From Bordetella parapertussis (lineage in GTDB: Bacteria > Pseudomonadota > Gammaproteobacteria > Burkholderiales > Burkholderiaceae_B), in NCBI GenBank assembly GCA_945911685.1, contig CAMEAW010000020.1, positions 1 through 34,119 of the forward strand: 34,119 nt of DNA, in the 5' to 3' direction. Shown one piece after another: positions 8,569 to 15,497 of this stretch. Numbering within the stretch: the first letter of the stretch is position 1; every line of letters begins with the position of its first letter. Under the pieces are notes generated by a model. The model had not been told where the DNA came from, did not search any database, and was given only the letters and a program-made list of their open reading frames with translations. The position numbers and the translations under genes were made by a program.

Positions 8569-9441
8569 ATGAGCTCTACCGCCCTACTCCTGGTGATTGC
8601 CGCAGCAATTGCCCACGCTTCTTGGAACCTGTTAGCCAAGCGAGCGGCCCACGTGGGCTCGGCTTTTGTGTTTGCCTATGGACTTTGCTGCACCATCGTT
8701 TATGCCCCTTGGGTGTTATGGGTGTTGATCTTTGATCAAAACGAATGGAGTTGGCCAATCGTAGGCTGTATCGCCCTTTCTGGGGCGATTCATCTGGCTT
8801 ACAGCCTTTGCTTACAGCGCGGCTATCAATTAGCCGATTTATCCGTGGTGTATCCCATCGCACGCGGCACGGGCCCGATGCTTTCGACCGTGGGGGCTTT
8901 TTTGCTACTCGGCGAGCCCGCCACAGTGCGCGGTATCAGCGGCATGTTGTGTGTGGTGGCAGGCGTGTTACTGATTGCGACACAAGGCAAGCTTGGGCGT
9001 TTGCTGCAACCAGCAGCGATGGTGGGAGTTCGCTGGGGTGCCTTGGTTGGCGCGTTGATCGCGGCCTATACCTTGGTAGATGCCTACGGGGTCAAAACCC
9101 TTTTAATTGCCCCAGTTGTGTTTGACTGGGCCACCTGCGCCACCCGCACGATGCTGCTGCTGCCGCATACAGCGCGGCACCCCAGACAAGCGTGGGCGGC
9201 CATGCGCGGCTACTGGCCACTAGCCTGGGCAATTGGGGTGTTATCCCCGCTTGGGTATATTTTGGTGCTTTACGCTTTACAGGGAGGCGCGCCAGTGAGC
9301 TTGGTGGCACCTGCGCGTGAAATGTCTATGCTGCTAGTAACACTTGCCGGACTTTACCTGCTGCGTGAGCCTGTCGGCTGGGGACGCCTGCTAGGTTGTT
9401 GCGGCATCGCACTAGGGGTGGTGCTACTAGCGGGGAGCTGA
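8569..9441 (+). CDS. EamA/DMT-family transporter
   Basis: A 290-aa integral membrane protein with about ten hydrophobic helices in two EamA repeats. The first repeat contains AHASWNLLAKRA near the N-terminus and VVYPIARGTGPMLSTVGAFLLLGE around residues 94-117. The second contains SLVAPAREMSMLLVTLAGLYLLREP around residues 244-268. DMT transporters export or import small metabolites such as amino acids. No substrate can be assigned. No convincing Shine-Dalgarno precedes the ATG. The stop codon lies inside the first unit of a tandem repeat. The gene converges with the small membrane-protein gene at 9511-9690. Confidence 0.87.
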   Translation: MSSTALLLVIAAAIAHASWNLLAKRAAHVGSAFVFAYGLCCTIVYAPWVLWVLIFDQNEWSWPIVGCIALSGAIHLAYSLCLQRGYQLADLSVVYPIARGTGPMLSTVGAFLLLGEPATVRGISGMLCVVAGVLLIATQGKLGRLLQPAAMVGVRWGALVGALIAAYTLVDAYGVKTLLIAPVVFDWATCATRTMLLLPHTARHPRQAWAAMRGYWPLAWAIGVLSPLGYILVLYALQGGAPVSLVAPAREMSMLLVTLAGLYLLREPVGWGRLLGCCGIALGVVLLAGS

Positions 9442-9513
9442 GCTTAGCCGGGGCTGAGCTTAGCTGGGGCTGAGCTTAGCCGGGGCTAAGCACCTTAGCG
9501 CCTTAGCGCCTTA
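9438..9513. repeat. Tandem repeat cluster between convergent stop codons
   Basis: Three adjacent 16-bp units CTGAGCTTAGC(C/T)GGGG occupy 9438-9453, 9454-9469 and 9470-9485, differing at one position. They are followed by two and a half copies of the 8-mer CCTTAGCG (9493-9513). The last 16-mer forms a perfect inverted repeat GCTTAGCC-GG-GGCTAAGC (9474-9491). The other units can form near-perfect versions. The array starts within the stop codon of the EamA gene and ends at the stop codon of the facing small gene, so it may act as a bidirectional 3' structure. There is no T run. Confidence 0.85.
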
Positions 9514-9690
9514 AAACCCTGCTGCGTTACCAATCAACAGCACGGCAGGAATCATGGCAACCCAGAAGGACAGCAAAAGTATGTCAGACAACATCCCTTT
9601 TACGCTTGGCGAGCCCTGGCGTGCGGCTGAAGAGGCGAACGAGGGGGCGAACTGGGCGCGCGCGGCTTGTTGAGAGTTTGATTGACGCAT
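9511..9690 (-). CDS. Small single-helix membrane protein under predicted LexA control
   Basis: A 59-aa frame runs from ATG at 9690 to TAA at 9511-9513. AGGAG (9698-9702) lies seven bases before the ATG, an ideal Shine-Dalgarno. Residues 1-32 are hydrophilic and rich in Gln, Ser, Ala and Arg. Residues 33-57 form one hydrophobic helix (LLLSFW, AMIPAVLLIG), leaving almost no C-terminal tail. The positive N-terminus predicts N-in/C-out topology. Upstream are a predicted promoter and two overlapping LexA boxes (9819-9856), so SOS induction is inferred. Known SOS-induced small membrane proteins include TisB (toxin) and SidA (division inhibitor), but I see no clear sequence match to either. I do not recognise the family with confidence. 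A competing 39-codon frame on the plus strand is discussed among rejected items. Confidence 0.75.
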   Translation of the reverse strand: MRQSNSQQAARAQFAPSFASSAARQGSPSVKGMLSDILLLSFWVAMIPAVLLIGNAAGF

Positions 9691-9733
9691 GGTGGGGCTC
9701 CTGTCGTAAATGAGTACTGCACTTCGTTTGAGT

Positions 9734-9769
9734 AACCACCCCCGACCGCCTAAACGACCCAGGGTGGTT
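9734..9769 (-). promoter_or_regulatory. Leader hairpin of the small SOS gene
   Basis: AACCACCC at 9762-9769 (minus-strand reading) pairs perfectly with GGGTGGTT at 9734-9741 across a 20-base loop. It lies in the roughly 120-nt predicted untranslated leader between the LexA-covered promoter and the start codon at 9690. A second smaller stem, GCCGG/CCGGC, lies at 9770-9789. Structured leaders control translation of tisB in E. coli. A similar role here is only an analogy. Confidence 0.5.
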
Positions 9770-9818
9770 GCCGGGGACCTAGAACCGGCAAAACTGTTTG
9801 GTCAGTGACCATAAACAG

Positions 9819-9838
9819 TACTGTACACGCATACAGTA
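9819..9838 (-). promoter_or_regulatory. LexA (SOS) box 1
   Basis: TACTGT-ACACGCAT-ACAGTA has both half-sites identical to the E. coli LexA consensus TACTGT-N8-ACAGTA, with the required 8-base spacer. Betaproteobacterial LexA proteins are known to use this CTGT-N8-ACAG type. The flanks extend the symmetry to 13-bp perfect arms (9813-9825 and 9832-9844). The box covers the predicted -10 of the minus-strand promoter. Confidence 0.85.
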
Positions 9839-9848
9839 CTGTTTGCAA
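9820..9848 (-). promoter_or_regulatory. Predicted sigma70 promoter of the small SOS gene
   Basis: Reading the minus strand, TTGCAA (9843-9848) is followed after exactly 17 bases by TACAGT (9820-9825). Each hexamer matches consensus at four of six positions. Both lie inside the LexA boxes. Transcription would begin near 9812, giving an untranslated leader of about 120 nt before the ATG at 9690. Confidence 0.6.
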
Positions 9849-9856
9849 ACACAGTC
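9837..9856 (-). promoter_or_regulatory. LexA (SOS) box 2, overlapping box 1 by two bases
   Basis: TACTGT-TTGCAAAC-ACAGTC matches CTGT-N8-ACAG exactly and starts 18 bp after box 1, sharing TA at 9837-9838. Its spacer contains the palindrome GTTTGCAAAC, which includes the predicted -35 hexamer. Paired overlapping boxes with this offset are known at colicin genes and at E. coli lexA, and give tight, late-type repression. Confidence 0.8.
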
Positions 9857-10064
9857 TTTTAAAGTGATTGTTTTTTACAACAACTGATGCTTAGCAGTAC
9901 GGCAGCAAAAGCCCAGCAACCCAGCGAAAAAAACGCTGTTCTACTTTCAGTCTGCGCGATCGACCCAATCCAAATCAAGCACGCTTCAGCTGCGCCCTAG
10001 GTGAAAAAGGCCGCGCTGTGCTAATTTTCGATCTTCTCAAAAACTTTCTTGCTTGACTCGCGCC
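9857..10064. other. Non-coding stretch between SOS promoter and ThDP enzyme gene
   Basis: Together with the leader and LexA region at 9691-9856 this makes a 374-nt stretch without a gene. Positions 9857-10064 hold A/T-rich sequence and a small hairpin CAGCG-A7-CGCTG at 9922-9938. I found no convincing promoter pointing at the ThDP gene and no small coding frame with a ribosome binding site. Confidence 0.5.
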
Positions 10065-11696
10065 ATGACAAACTTCACTTCAAGCCACGCCCTGTTTAAA
10101 GTATTCACCGACCACGGCATGGATCGCCTGTTTTTAGTACCGGGCGAAAGCTACCTGGGTCTACTCGACGCGTTGGTGGATTTTCCGTCGATTGATGTCG
10201 TGACCTGTCGCCACGAAGGCGGCGCAGGCTACATGGCCGTCGCGGACGGGCGCCTGACACGTCGCCCAGGCTTAGCCTTAGTGAGTCGTGGCCCAGGGGC
10301 CTCGAACGCCGCGATTGCGGTACACACCGCACAGCAAGACGCCGTGCCAATGATTCTGGTGATTGGTCAAATCGCTGCGCGCGATCTGCGTCGCGAGGCT
10401 TTTCAAGAAATTGATTATCAACAAATGTTTGGCTCGATCGCAAAATGGGTGTTCGAATGCACGGGCCCCGACCAAATCGCCCAAGCGGCCTTCAAGGCTA
10501 TTCGCATGGCGACCTCGGGGGTACCCGGCCCCGTGGTGTTGGTCTTACCCGAAGACATCCAGCAGCAAACAGTGCCTGAACCAAACTTCAAACAGCACCC
10601 CCATGTGTTCGGCTTACCTGCCCCCGACAAGTTGGCAGAAATCGTTGAAAAACTGAAAGCTGCCCAACGCCCGGTCGTCATCGCAGGCGGGGTCTTTGAC
10701 TGCCCGGGTGGTCGCGAAGCGTTAGCAGCCTTTGTTCACCATTGGCAACTCCCGACCATGGTGTCGTTCAGGCGTCATGACATTTTCGCAAATGACGATG
10801 CGCTGTTCGTGGGCGACCTGGGGTTGTCCAACCCAGCCGCTCAAATGGCAACACTACAAACCAGTGATTTCATTCTTGCCTTGGGGACACGTCTGGGCGA
10901 CATCACGACACAAAACTATCAGTTTCCGGCTTACGCGCAGGCACCGCAAACATTGCTGCACTGCTACCCTGATTCACGTGTCGTGAGCTGGGATACTGTG
11001 GCCGACTATCCGTTAGTATGCGATCCGGTTGGCTTGGTACAAGCCTTGACGCAAGGCCCTGCCTCTGCTGTCAGCACCGCCCGAGTCAGTTGGCTCAAGG
11101 CACTTCGCGAGCACTCGCAATCCTGGGCGGCCTGGCCGTCGCGCCAAGCCAAGAAGGGTGTGAACTTTACTGAAGTCGTTCGCGCACTCGAGGCTCACTC
11201 ATCGCTTGAGACCACGATCTGTTTAGACGCTGGTACCTTTGCCGCCCCCGTCTATCGACACTTCACTTTCAAAACAGGTCAGCGCTTGATGGCCCCGTTG
11301 GCCGGTGCCATGGGCTACGGCACACCAGCAGCGGTGGCTTGTGCTTTACGCGAACCCACCCGCACGACGGTATGTATCGTTGGCGATGGCGGCTTTTTAA
11401 TGACGGGTAACGAAATGATTTTGGCCGTTGAGCGCAAGCTACCCATCATCTTTATCGTTTCAAACAATGCCAGCTACGGTTCGATTCGCCTGCACCAAGA
11501 ACGCGGCTATCCAGGGCGCGTGAGCGGTACCTCGCTGTTTAATCCTGACTTCTATGCGCTGGCACGCAGCTTTGGCATGGCTGCAGCGCGTATCACCCAG
11601 AAAGAAGAAATCGATGGCGTTTTAGAGGTAGCTTTCAAGTCGAATGCGCCGATCCTGATTGAGGTCAATACGAGTTTAGATGCGATGCTGCCCTGA
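10065..11696 (+). CDS. Thiamine-diphosphate-dependent enzyme, acetolactate synthase-like
   Basis: A 543-aa three-domain ThDP enzyme. The N-terminal PYR domain has the catalytic glutamate E51 in CRHEGGAGYMA, followed by the RGPGASNAAIAVHTAQQD loop. The central domain is around residues 185-320. The C-terminal PP domain has the cofactor motif GDG at 440-442, with NN at 467-468 after 24 residues. The family includes acetolactate synthase large subunits, benzoylformate decarboxylase and oxalyl-CoA decarboxylase. No small regulatory subunit (ilvH) is adjacent, so a biosynthetic role is unlikely and the substrate is open. A TTG four codons upstream extends the frame, but the ATG at 10065 is chosen. 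Neither has a good ribosome binding site. Confidence 0.85.
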   Translation: MTNFTSSHALFKVFTDHGMDRLFLVPGESYLGLLDALVDFPSIDVVTCRHEGGAGYMAVADGRLTRRPGLALVSRGPGASNAAIAVHTAQQDAVPMILVIGQIAARDLRREAFQEIDYQQMFGSIAKWVFECTGPDQIAQAAFKAIRMATSGVPGPVVLVLPEDIQQQTVPEPNFKQHPHVFGLPAPDKLAEIVEKLKAAQRPVVIAGGVFDCPGGREALAAFVHHWQLPTMVSFRRHDIFANDDALFVGDLGLSNPAAQMATLQTSDFILALGTRLGDITTQNYQFPAYAQAPQTLLHCYPDSRVVSWDTVADYPLVCDPVGLVQALTQGPASAVSTARVSWLKALREHSQSWAAWPSRQAKKGVNFTEVVRALEAHSSLETTICLDAGTFAAPVYRHFTFKTGQRLMAPLAGAMGYGTPAAVACALREPTRTTVCIVGDGGFLMTGNEMILAVERKLPIIFIVSNNASYGSIRLHQERGYPGRVSGTSLFNPDFYALARSFGMAAARITQKEEIDGVLEVAFKSNAPILIEVNTSLDAMLP

Positions 11697-11769
11697 GCAA
11701 TAAGCGCCCTACGCTCGAGGCGCAGAGCCTTGCCAAGACGGGCCACTTAACAATCGGGTACGACGAAGC

Positions 11770-13602
11770 TTAGTACACCGTCAAATCCGAGCGCGTCAGC
11801 GCCTCGGTCATCACCGCACCTTGGGATAAAGCAAGGTTCAGTGCTTGTACACGCGGCAAGATCGCGCCCGCATAAAACACCGCGGTCGCAAATTTATTTT
11901 GCGTAAAGGGTGTAGCGCGCGACTCGCGCTGCACAGCACTGCAGACCAGCGCAGCGCGTGCAAGATGCCAGCCACCCAACACGTAGCCGGTCAGCATCAG
12001 ATAGGGCACGCTACCCGCGTAAACCGCCCGAATGTCGGATTTGGCATGGTCAAGCACATATTGCACCGCGCTTTCATAGGCCTGAACTGCAAGCTTTAAA
12101 TTCGCATGGATCAAGTTCAAGCCTGCAGCGTTCTCGGCCTGAGCCAATTTAGCTTCTGTCTCGAGCGTAAGCAGCGTTTGTTGCATGGCGCGCACCAAGC
12201 CTAAAGCAGTCGCGCCTGCATCGCGCAAGGTTTTACGCCCAACCAAATCGTTGGCTTGAATCGCCGTCGTGCCTTCATAGATCGTCAAGATACGCGCATC
12301 GCGATAAAACTGCGCGGCGCCCGTCTCTTCGATGAAGCCCATGCCGCCGTGTACCTGCACACCGAGCGAGGTCACTTCAAGTGCGCATTCAGTCGAAAAC
12401 CCTTTTACAACGGGTACTAAATAATCATAGAGCGCTTGGTTGGTGCGACGCACCTCTGCATCGGGATGCTCAAGGCTTAAATCGTCGGTAACGGCGGCCA
12501 CGCACGCAATCGAACGCGCGGCCTCAGTCAAACCGCGCATGGTCGACAGCATCCGCTGCACGTCTGGGTGTTGCACGATTGGCACCGCAGCAGCAGAGCC
12601 CTCGATGGCGCGACTTTGCACACGATCACGCGCGTACGCACGCGCTTTTTGCGTTGCGGCCTCACTCACGCCAATACCCTGGATACCTACGGCAAAACGC
12701 GCCGCATTCATCATGATAAACATGTACTCGAGTCCGCGATTTTCTTGGCCGACTAGCGTGCCAATCGCACCGGCACCCACCTCACCTTTGTCGTCGCCAA
12801 ACAGCAACACAGCGGTGGGGCTACCGTGAATCCCTAACTTGTGCTCGATCGAGGCGCACCAGACATCGTTGCGCTGACCCAGCGAACCATCGTCGTTGAC
12901 CAACACCTTAGGCACAACGAAGAGCGACAGCCCTTTCACACCGGGCGGGGCATCGGCCATTCTGGCTAACACCAGATGCACAATGTTTTCGGCCAAGTCG
13001 TGCTCACCAAAAGTGATGTAAATTTTTTGACCAAACAGGCGGTAGGTACCATCCGCTTGAGCGACCGCACGCGTCGTGACCAACGACAAATCAGAACCAG
13101 CCTGTGGCTCAGTCAAGTTCATCGTGCCAGTCCATTTACCTTGAACCAGCGCTTCGATATACAACTGTTGTTGCTTAGCCGAACCCGACAACAACAACGC
13201 CTCAATCACACCGTCAGTTAGCAAGGGGCACAATGAAAACGCCAAATTGCCTGCGTTTAAGTTTTCGGTGGCTGCACAGCCCAACAGTTTGGGCAAGCCT
13301 TGGCCACCCCATTGTTCTGGATGACGCAAGCCTTGCCAGCCACCCTCTACAAACTGTTTAAATGCCCTTTGATATGATCCGGGCATTGTCACAACCCCGT
13401 TGGCATAGACCGGCGGATGCTGATCGCCATCCCAGTTGGTCGGGGCGACGACTTCACTTGTGAACTTAGCGTTCTCTTGAAGCACGGCCTCGATCAAGTC
13501 GGGCTCGAGTCCAGAAAAGGCCTGCAGCTTTAATAGCTCAGGCAAGCCAGCAATATGCTCGAACACAAAACCAAAATCTTCCACTGGGGCGCGATATGTC
13601 AT
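11770..13602 (-). CDS. Acyl-CoA dehydrogenase, about 600-residue class
   Basis: A 610-aa flavoenzyme oxidising an acyl-CoA at the alpha-beta bond. It starts at the ATG at 13602, where GAGGTGA gives a good Shine-Dalgarno. A TTG eight codons earlier is less likely. MTYRAPVEDFGFVFEH is the typical start of this long class. The middle domain has MNLTEPQAGSDLSLV, and the catalytic glutamate is E443 in TIYEGTTAIQ. The C-terminal 130 residues are the extra helical domain of the DmdC-like/long acyl-CoA dehydrogenase group. It lies downstream of etfB-etfA, which encode its natural electron acceptor. A terminator hairpin separates it from etfA. Chain-length or substrate specificity cannot be read. Confidence 0.92.
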   Translation of the reverse strand: MTYRAPVEDFGFVFEHIAGLPELLKLQAFSGLEPDLIEAVLQENAKFTSEVVAPTNWDGDQHPPVYANGVVTMPGSYQRAFKQFVEGGWQGLRHPEQWGGQGLPKLLGCAATENLNAGNLAFSLCPLLTDGVIEALLLSGSAKQQQLYIEALVQGKWTGTMNLTEPQAGSDLSLVTTRAVAQADGTYRLFGQKIYITFGEHDLAENIVHLVLARMADAPPGVKGLSLFVVPKVLVNDDGSLGQRNDVWCASIEHKLGIHGSPTAVLLFGDDKGEVGAGAIGTLVGQENRGLEYMFIMMNAARFAVGIQGIGVSEAATQKARAYARDRVQSRAIEGSAAAVPIVQHPDVQRMLSTMRGLTEAARSIACVAAVTDDLSLEHPDAEVRRTNQALYDYLVPVVKGFSTECALEVTSLGVQVHGGMGFIEETGAAQFYRDARILTIYEGTTAIQANDLVGRKTLRDAGATALGLVRAMQQTLLTLETEAKLAQAENAAGLNLIHANLKLAVQAYESAVQYVLDHAKSDIRAVYAGSVPYLMLTGYVLGGWHLARAALVCSAVQRESRATPFTQNKFATAVFYAGAILPRVQALNLALSQGAVMTEALTRSDLTVY

Positions 13603-13623
13603 CAAACTCACCTCGATACAAAC

Positions 13624-13653
13624 CAAAACAAAACCCCGTCACGGGGACGGGGT
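13624..13653 (-). terminator. Terminator or attenuator between etfA and the acyl-CoA dehydrogenase gene
   Basis: On the minus strand a perfect 8-bp stem, ACCCCGTC/GACGGGGT with a five-base loop (13633-13653), is followed by TTTTGTTTT. It lies 30 nt after the etfA stop and 22 nt before the dehydrogenase Shine-Dalgarno region. It would let only part of the etfBA transcription reach the dehydrogenase, or require a separate promoter. Confidence 0.75.
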
Positions 13654-13682
13654 CAGGATACTCTGCCATCCTTGAATGAAGC

Positions 13683-14609
13683 TTACAGAGCGGTCACTAG
13701 TTCAGGGACTGCCTGAAATAAATCAGCCACTAGACCATAATCAGCCACACCAAAAATAGGCGCTTCGCCGTCTTTGTTAATGGCGACAATGACCTTTGAA
13801 TCTTTCATGCCGGCCAAGTGCTGAATCGCGCCAGAAATACCGATGGCCACATACAGTTGGGGCGCAACGATTTTACCGGTTTGACCCACCTGCCAATCGT
13901 TAGGTGCGTAGCCAGCATCAACGGCTGCGCGTGACGCACCCATGGCGGCACCCAACTTATCGGCCAGAGGATCAAGAATTTTAAAGTTCTCGGCACTGCC
14001 CATGCCACGCCCGCCTGACACCACCATCCGCGCACCTGCAAGCTCTGGACGATCGTTTTTAGCGACTTCGCGACTCACGAATGTAGACAAGCCAACCGAC
14101 TCGGCTGCTGCAATGGATTCGATTGCAGCGTTACCACCTTCGGGGGCTGCGTCAAAACCCGTCGTACGCACGGTGATCACTTTAATGGCGTCGTTAGACT
14201 GGACAGTCGCAATCGCGTTACCGGCGTAGATTGCACGCTGAAAGGTATCGGGCGAATCAACAGCCTGAATTTCTGAAATTTGTGCCACATCGAGGCTTGC
14301 CGCGACGCGTGGAGACACGTTTTTGCCTGACGCTGTTGCCGCAAACAGAATATGGCTGTAGCCGCTGGCCAAGGCCAACACTTGCTGGGCCACGTTTTCG
14401 GCCAGGCTGTCGGCTAATGCTGGCGACTCAGCCAACAACACCTTTGACACGCCCATGATTTTTGCGGCATGTTCAGCGACCGCACGCGCATTGGCACCGG
14501 CCACCAGCACATGAATATCGCCGCCAATTTTTGCAGCAGCCGCCACGACATTATGCGTAGCACCTTTTAATTGAACGTTATCGTGTTCAGCGATGACAAG
14601 TATTGACAT
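13683..14609 (-). CDS. etfA: Electron transfer flavoprotein alpha subunit
   Basis: A 308-aa FAD-binding subunit of ETF, which passes electrons from acyl-CoA dehydrogenases to ETF-ubiquinone oxidoreductase. The C-terminal FAD domain is clear: VSGGRGMGSAENF near residue 197, then VGQTGKIVAPQLYVAIGISGA and NKDGEAPIFGVADYGLVADL at the end, which are standard EtfA motifs. The length is normal. It starts two bases after the etfB stop, so the subunits are co-translated. Confidence 0.97.
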   Translation of the reverse strand: MSILVIAEHDNVQLKGATHNVVAAAAKIGGDIHVLVAGANARAVAEHAAKIMGVSKVLLAESPALADSLAENVAQQVLALASGYSHILFAATASGKNVSPRVAASLDVAQISEIQAVDSPDTFQRAIYAGNAIATVQSNDAIKVITVRTTGFDAAPEGGNAAIESIAAAESVGLSTFVSREVAKNDRPELAGARMVVSGGRGMGSAENFKILDPLADKLGAAMGASRAAVDAGYAPNDWQVGQTGKIVAPQLYVAIGISGAIQHLAGMKDSKVIVAINKDGEAPIFGVADYGLVADLFQAVPELVTAL

Positions 14610-14611
14610 AG

Positions 14612-15364
14612 TTACACCACCACCTTTGCTTCGTTTTTGAGTTTATCGACTAATGCAGCAACGTCTTGCACTTTGATCCCCGCCGAACGCGCGGCAGGCT
14701 CAACGACCTGCAGTGTTTTTAGACGAGGCGTCACATCAACGCCTAACGACTCAGGCGTGACGTTATCAAGTTGTTTTTTCTTGGCTTTCATGATGTTGGG
14801 CAAGGTCACATAACGTGGCTCGTTTAAGCGCAAGTCTGTGGTCACAATTGCGGGCAGCTTGAGCTCGAGGGTTTCGAGACCACCGTCGACTTCACGTGTG
14901 ACGCGCGCCACACCTTCACCCAACTCGATTTTGCTGGCAAAGGTAGCCTGCGACCAGCCTAACAGTGCGGCGAGCATTTGACCCGTTTGGTTCGAGTCAT
15001 CATCGATGGCTTGTTTGCCCAAGATGATCAACTGAGGCTTTTCTTGCTCGGCCAATACTTTCAGTAATTTAGCTACGGCGAGGGGTTGCAATTCGACATC
15101 GGTTTGCACCAAGATGCCACGATCGGCCCCAATTGCCATCGCGGTGCGCAAAGTCTCTTGGCACTGCGCTACGCCGCAAGACACGGCGATCACTTCTGTG
15201 ACGGCGCCCTTTTCTTTTAGACGGGTTGCTTCTTCAACCGCAATCTCGTCAAAAGGGTTCATCGACATCTTCACGTTTGCGATATCAACGCCCGTGTGAT
15301 CAGACTTCACACGCACTTTAACGTTGTAATCCACGACGCGCTTTACAGGAACAAGCACTTTCAT
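14612..15364 (-). CDS. etfB: Electron transfer flavoprotein beta subunit
   Basis: A 250-aa AMP-binding subunit. [20 protein letters not shown] is the canonical start. A longer frame adds nine residues from a non-ATG codon, but the ATG at 15364 has GGAG at a suitable distance and matches the family length. The motif [15 protein letters not shown] and the [21 protein letters not shown] segment (the ETF-beta signature) are present. It is first in the etfB-etfA unit, with a predicted -10 at 15429-15434. Confidence 0.97.
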   Translation of the reverse strand: MKVLVPVKRVVDYNVKVRVKSDHTGVDIANVKMSMNPFDEIAVEEATRLKEKGAVTEVIAVSCGVAQCQETLRTAMAIGADRGILVQTDVELQPLAVAKLLKVLAEQEKPQLIILGKQAIDDDSNQTGQMLAALLGWSQATFASKIELGEGVARVTREVDGGLETLELKLPAIVTTDLRLNEPRYVTLPNIMKAKKKQLDNVTPESLGVDVTPRLKTLQVVEPAARSAGIKVQDVAALVDKLKNEAKVVV

Positions 15365-15428
15365 CCAGCGATCTCCAGATATTAAAAACACAACTCAATC
15401 GGGTCTGACGCCCGACAATCAACCTCTG

Positions 15429-15434
15429 ATTCTA
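15429..15434 (-). promoter_or_regulatory. Predicted -10 element (TAGAAT) for etfBA
   Basis: TAGAATC on the minus strand lies 65 nt before the etfB start and matches the elements before rplS and gyrA. The -35 region is unclear. The facing mltB gene has TATGAT at 15466-15471 as a possible -10 on the plus strand. Confidence 0.4.
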
Positions 15435-15497
15435 CCGGAACTCGCGCCCCGACTCAGGCAATCGGTATGATATCGGTTGATTTCACAAGGAAATAAG

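Noticed and set aside
9554..9673. 39-codon plus-strand frame (MATQKDSKSMSDN...) antisense to the small SOS gene, with AGGA upstream
   Set aside because: It has no visible promoter and no membrane or domain signal. The minus-strand frame has the better ribosome site, a membrane helix and the LexA-covered promoter. It could still be checked by ribosome profiling.
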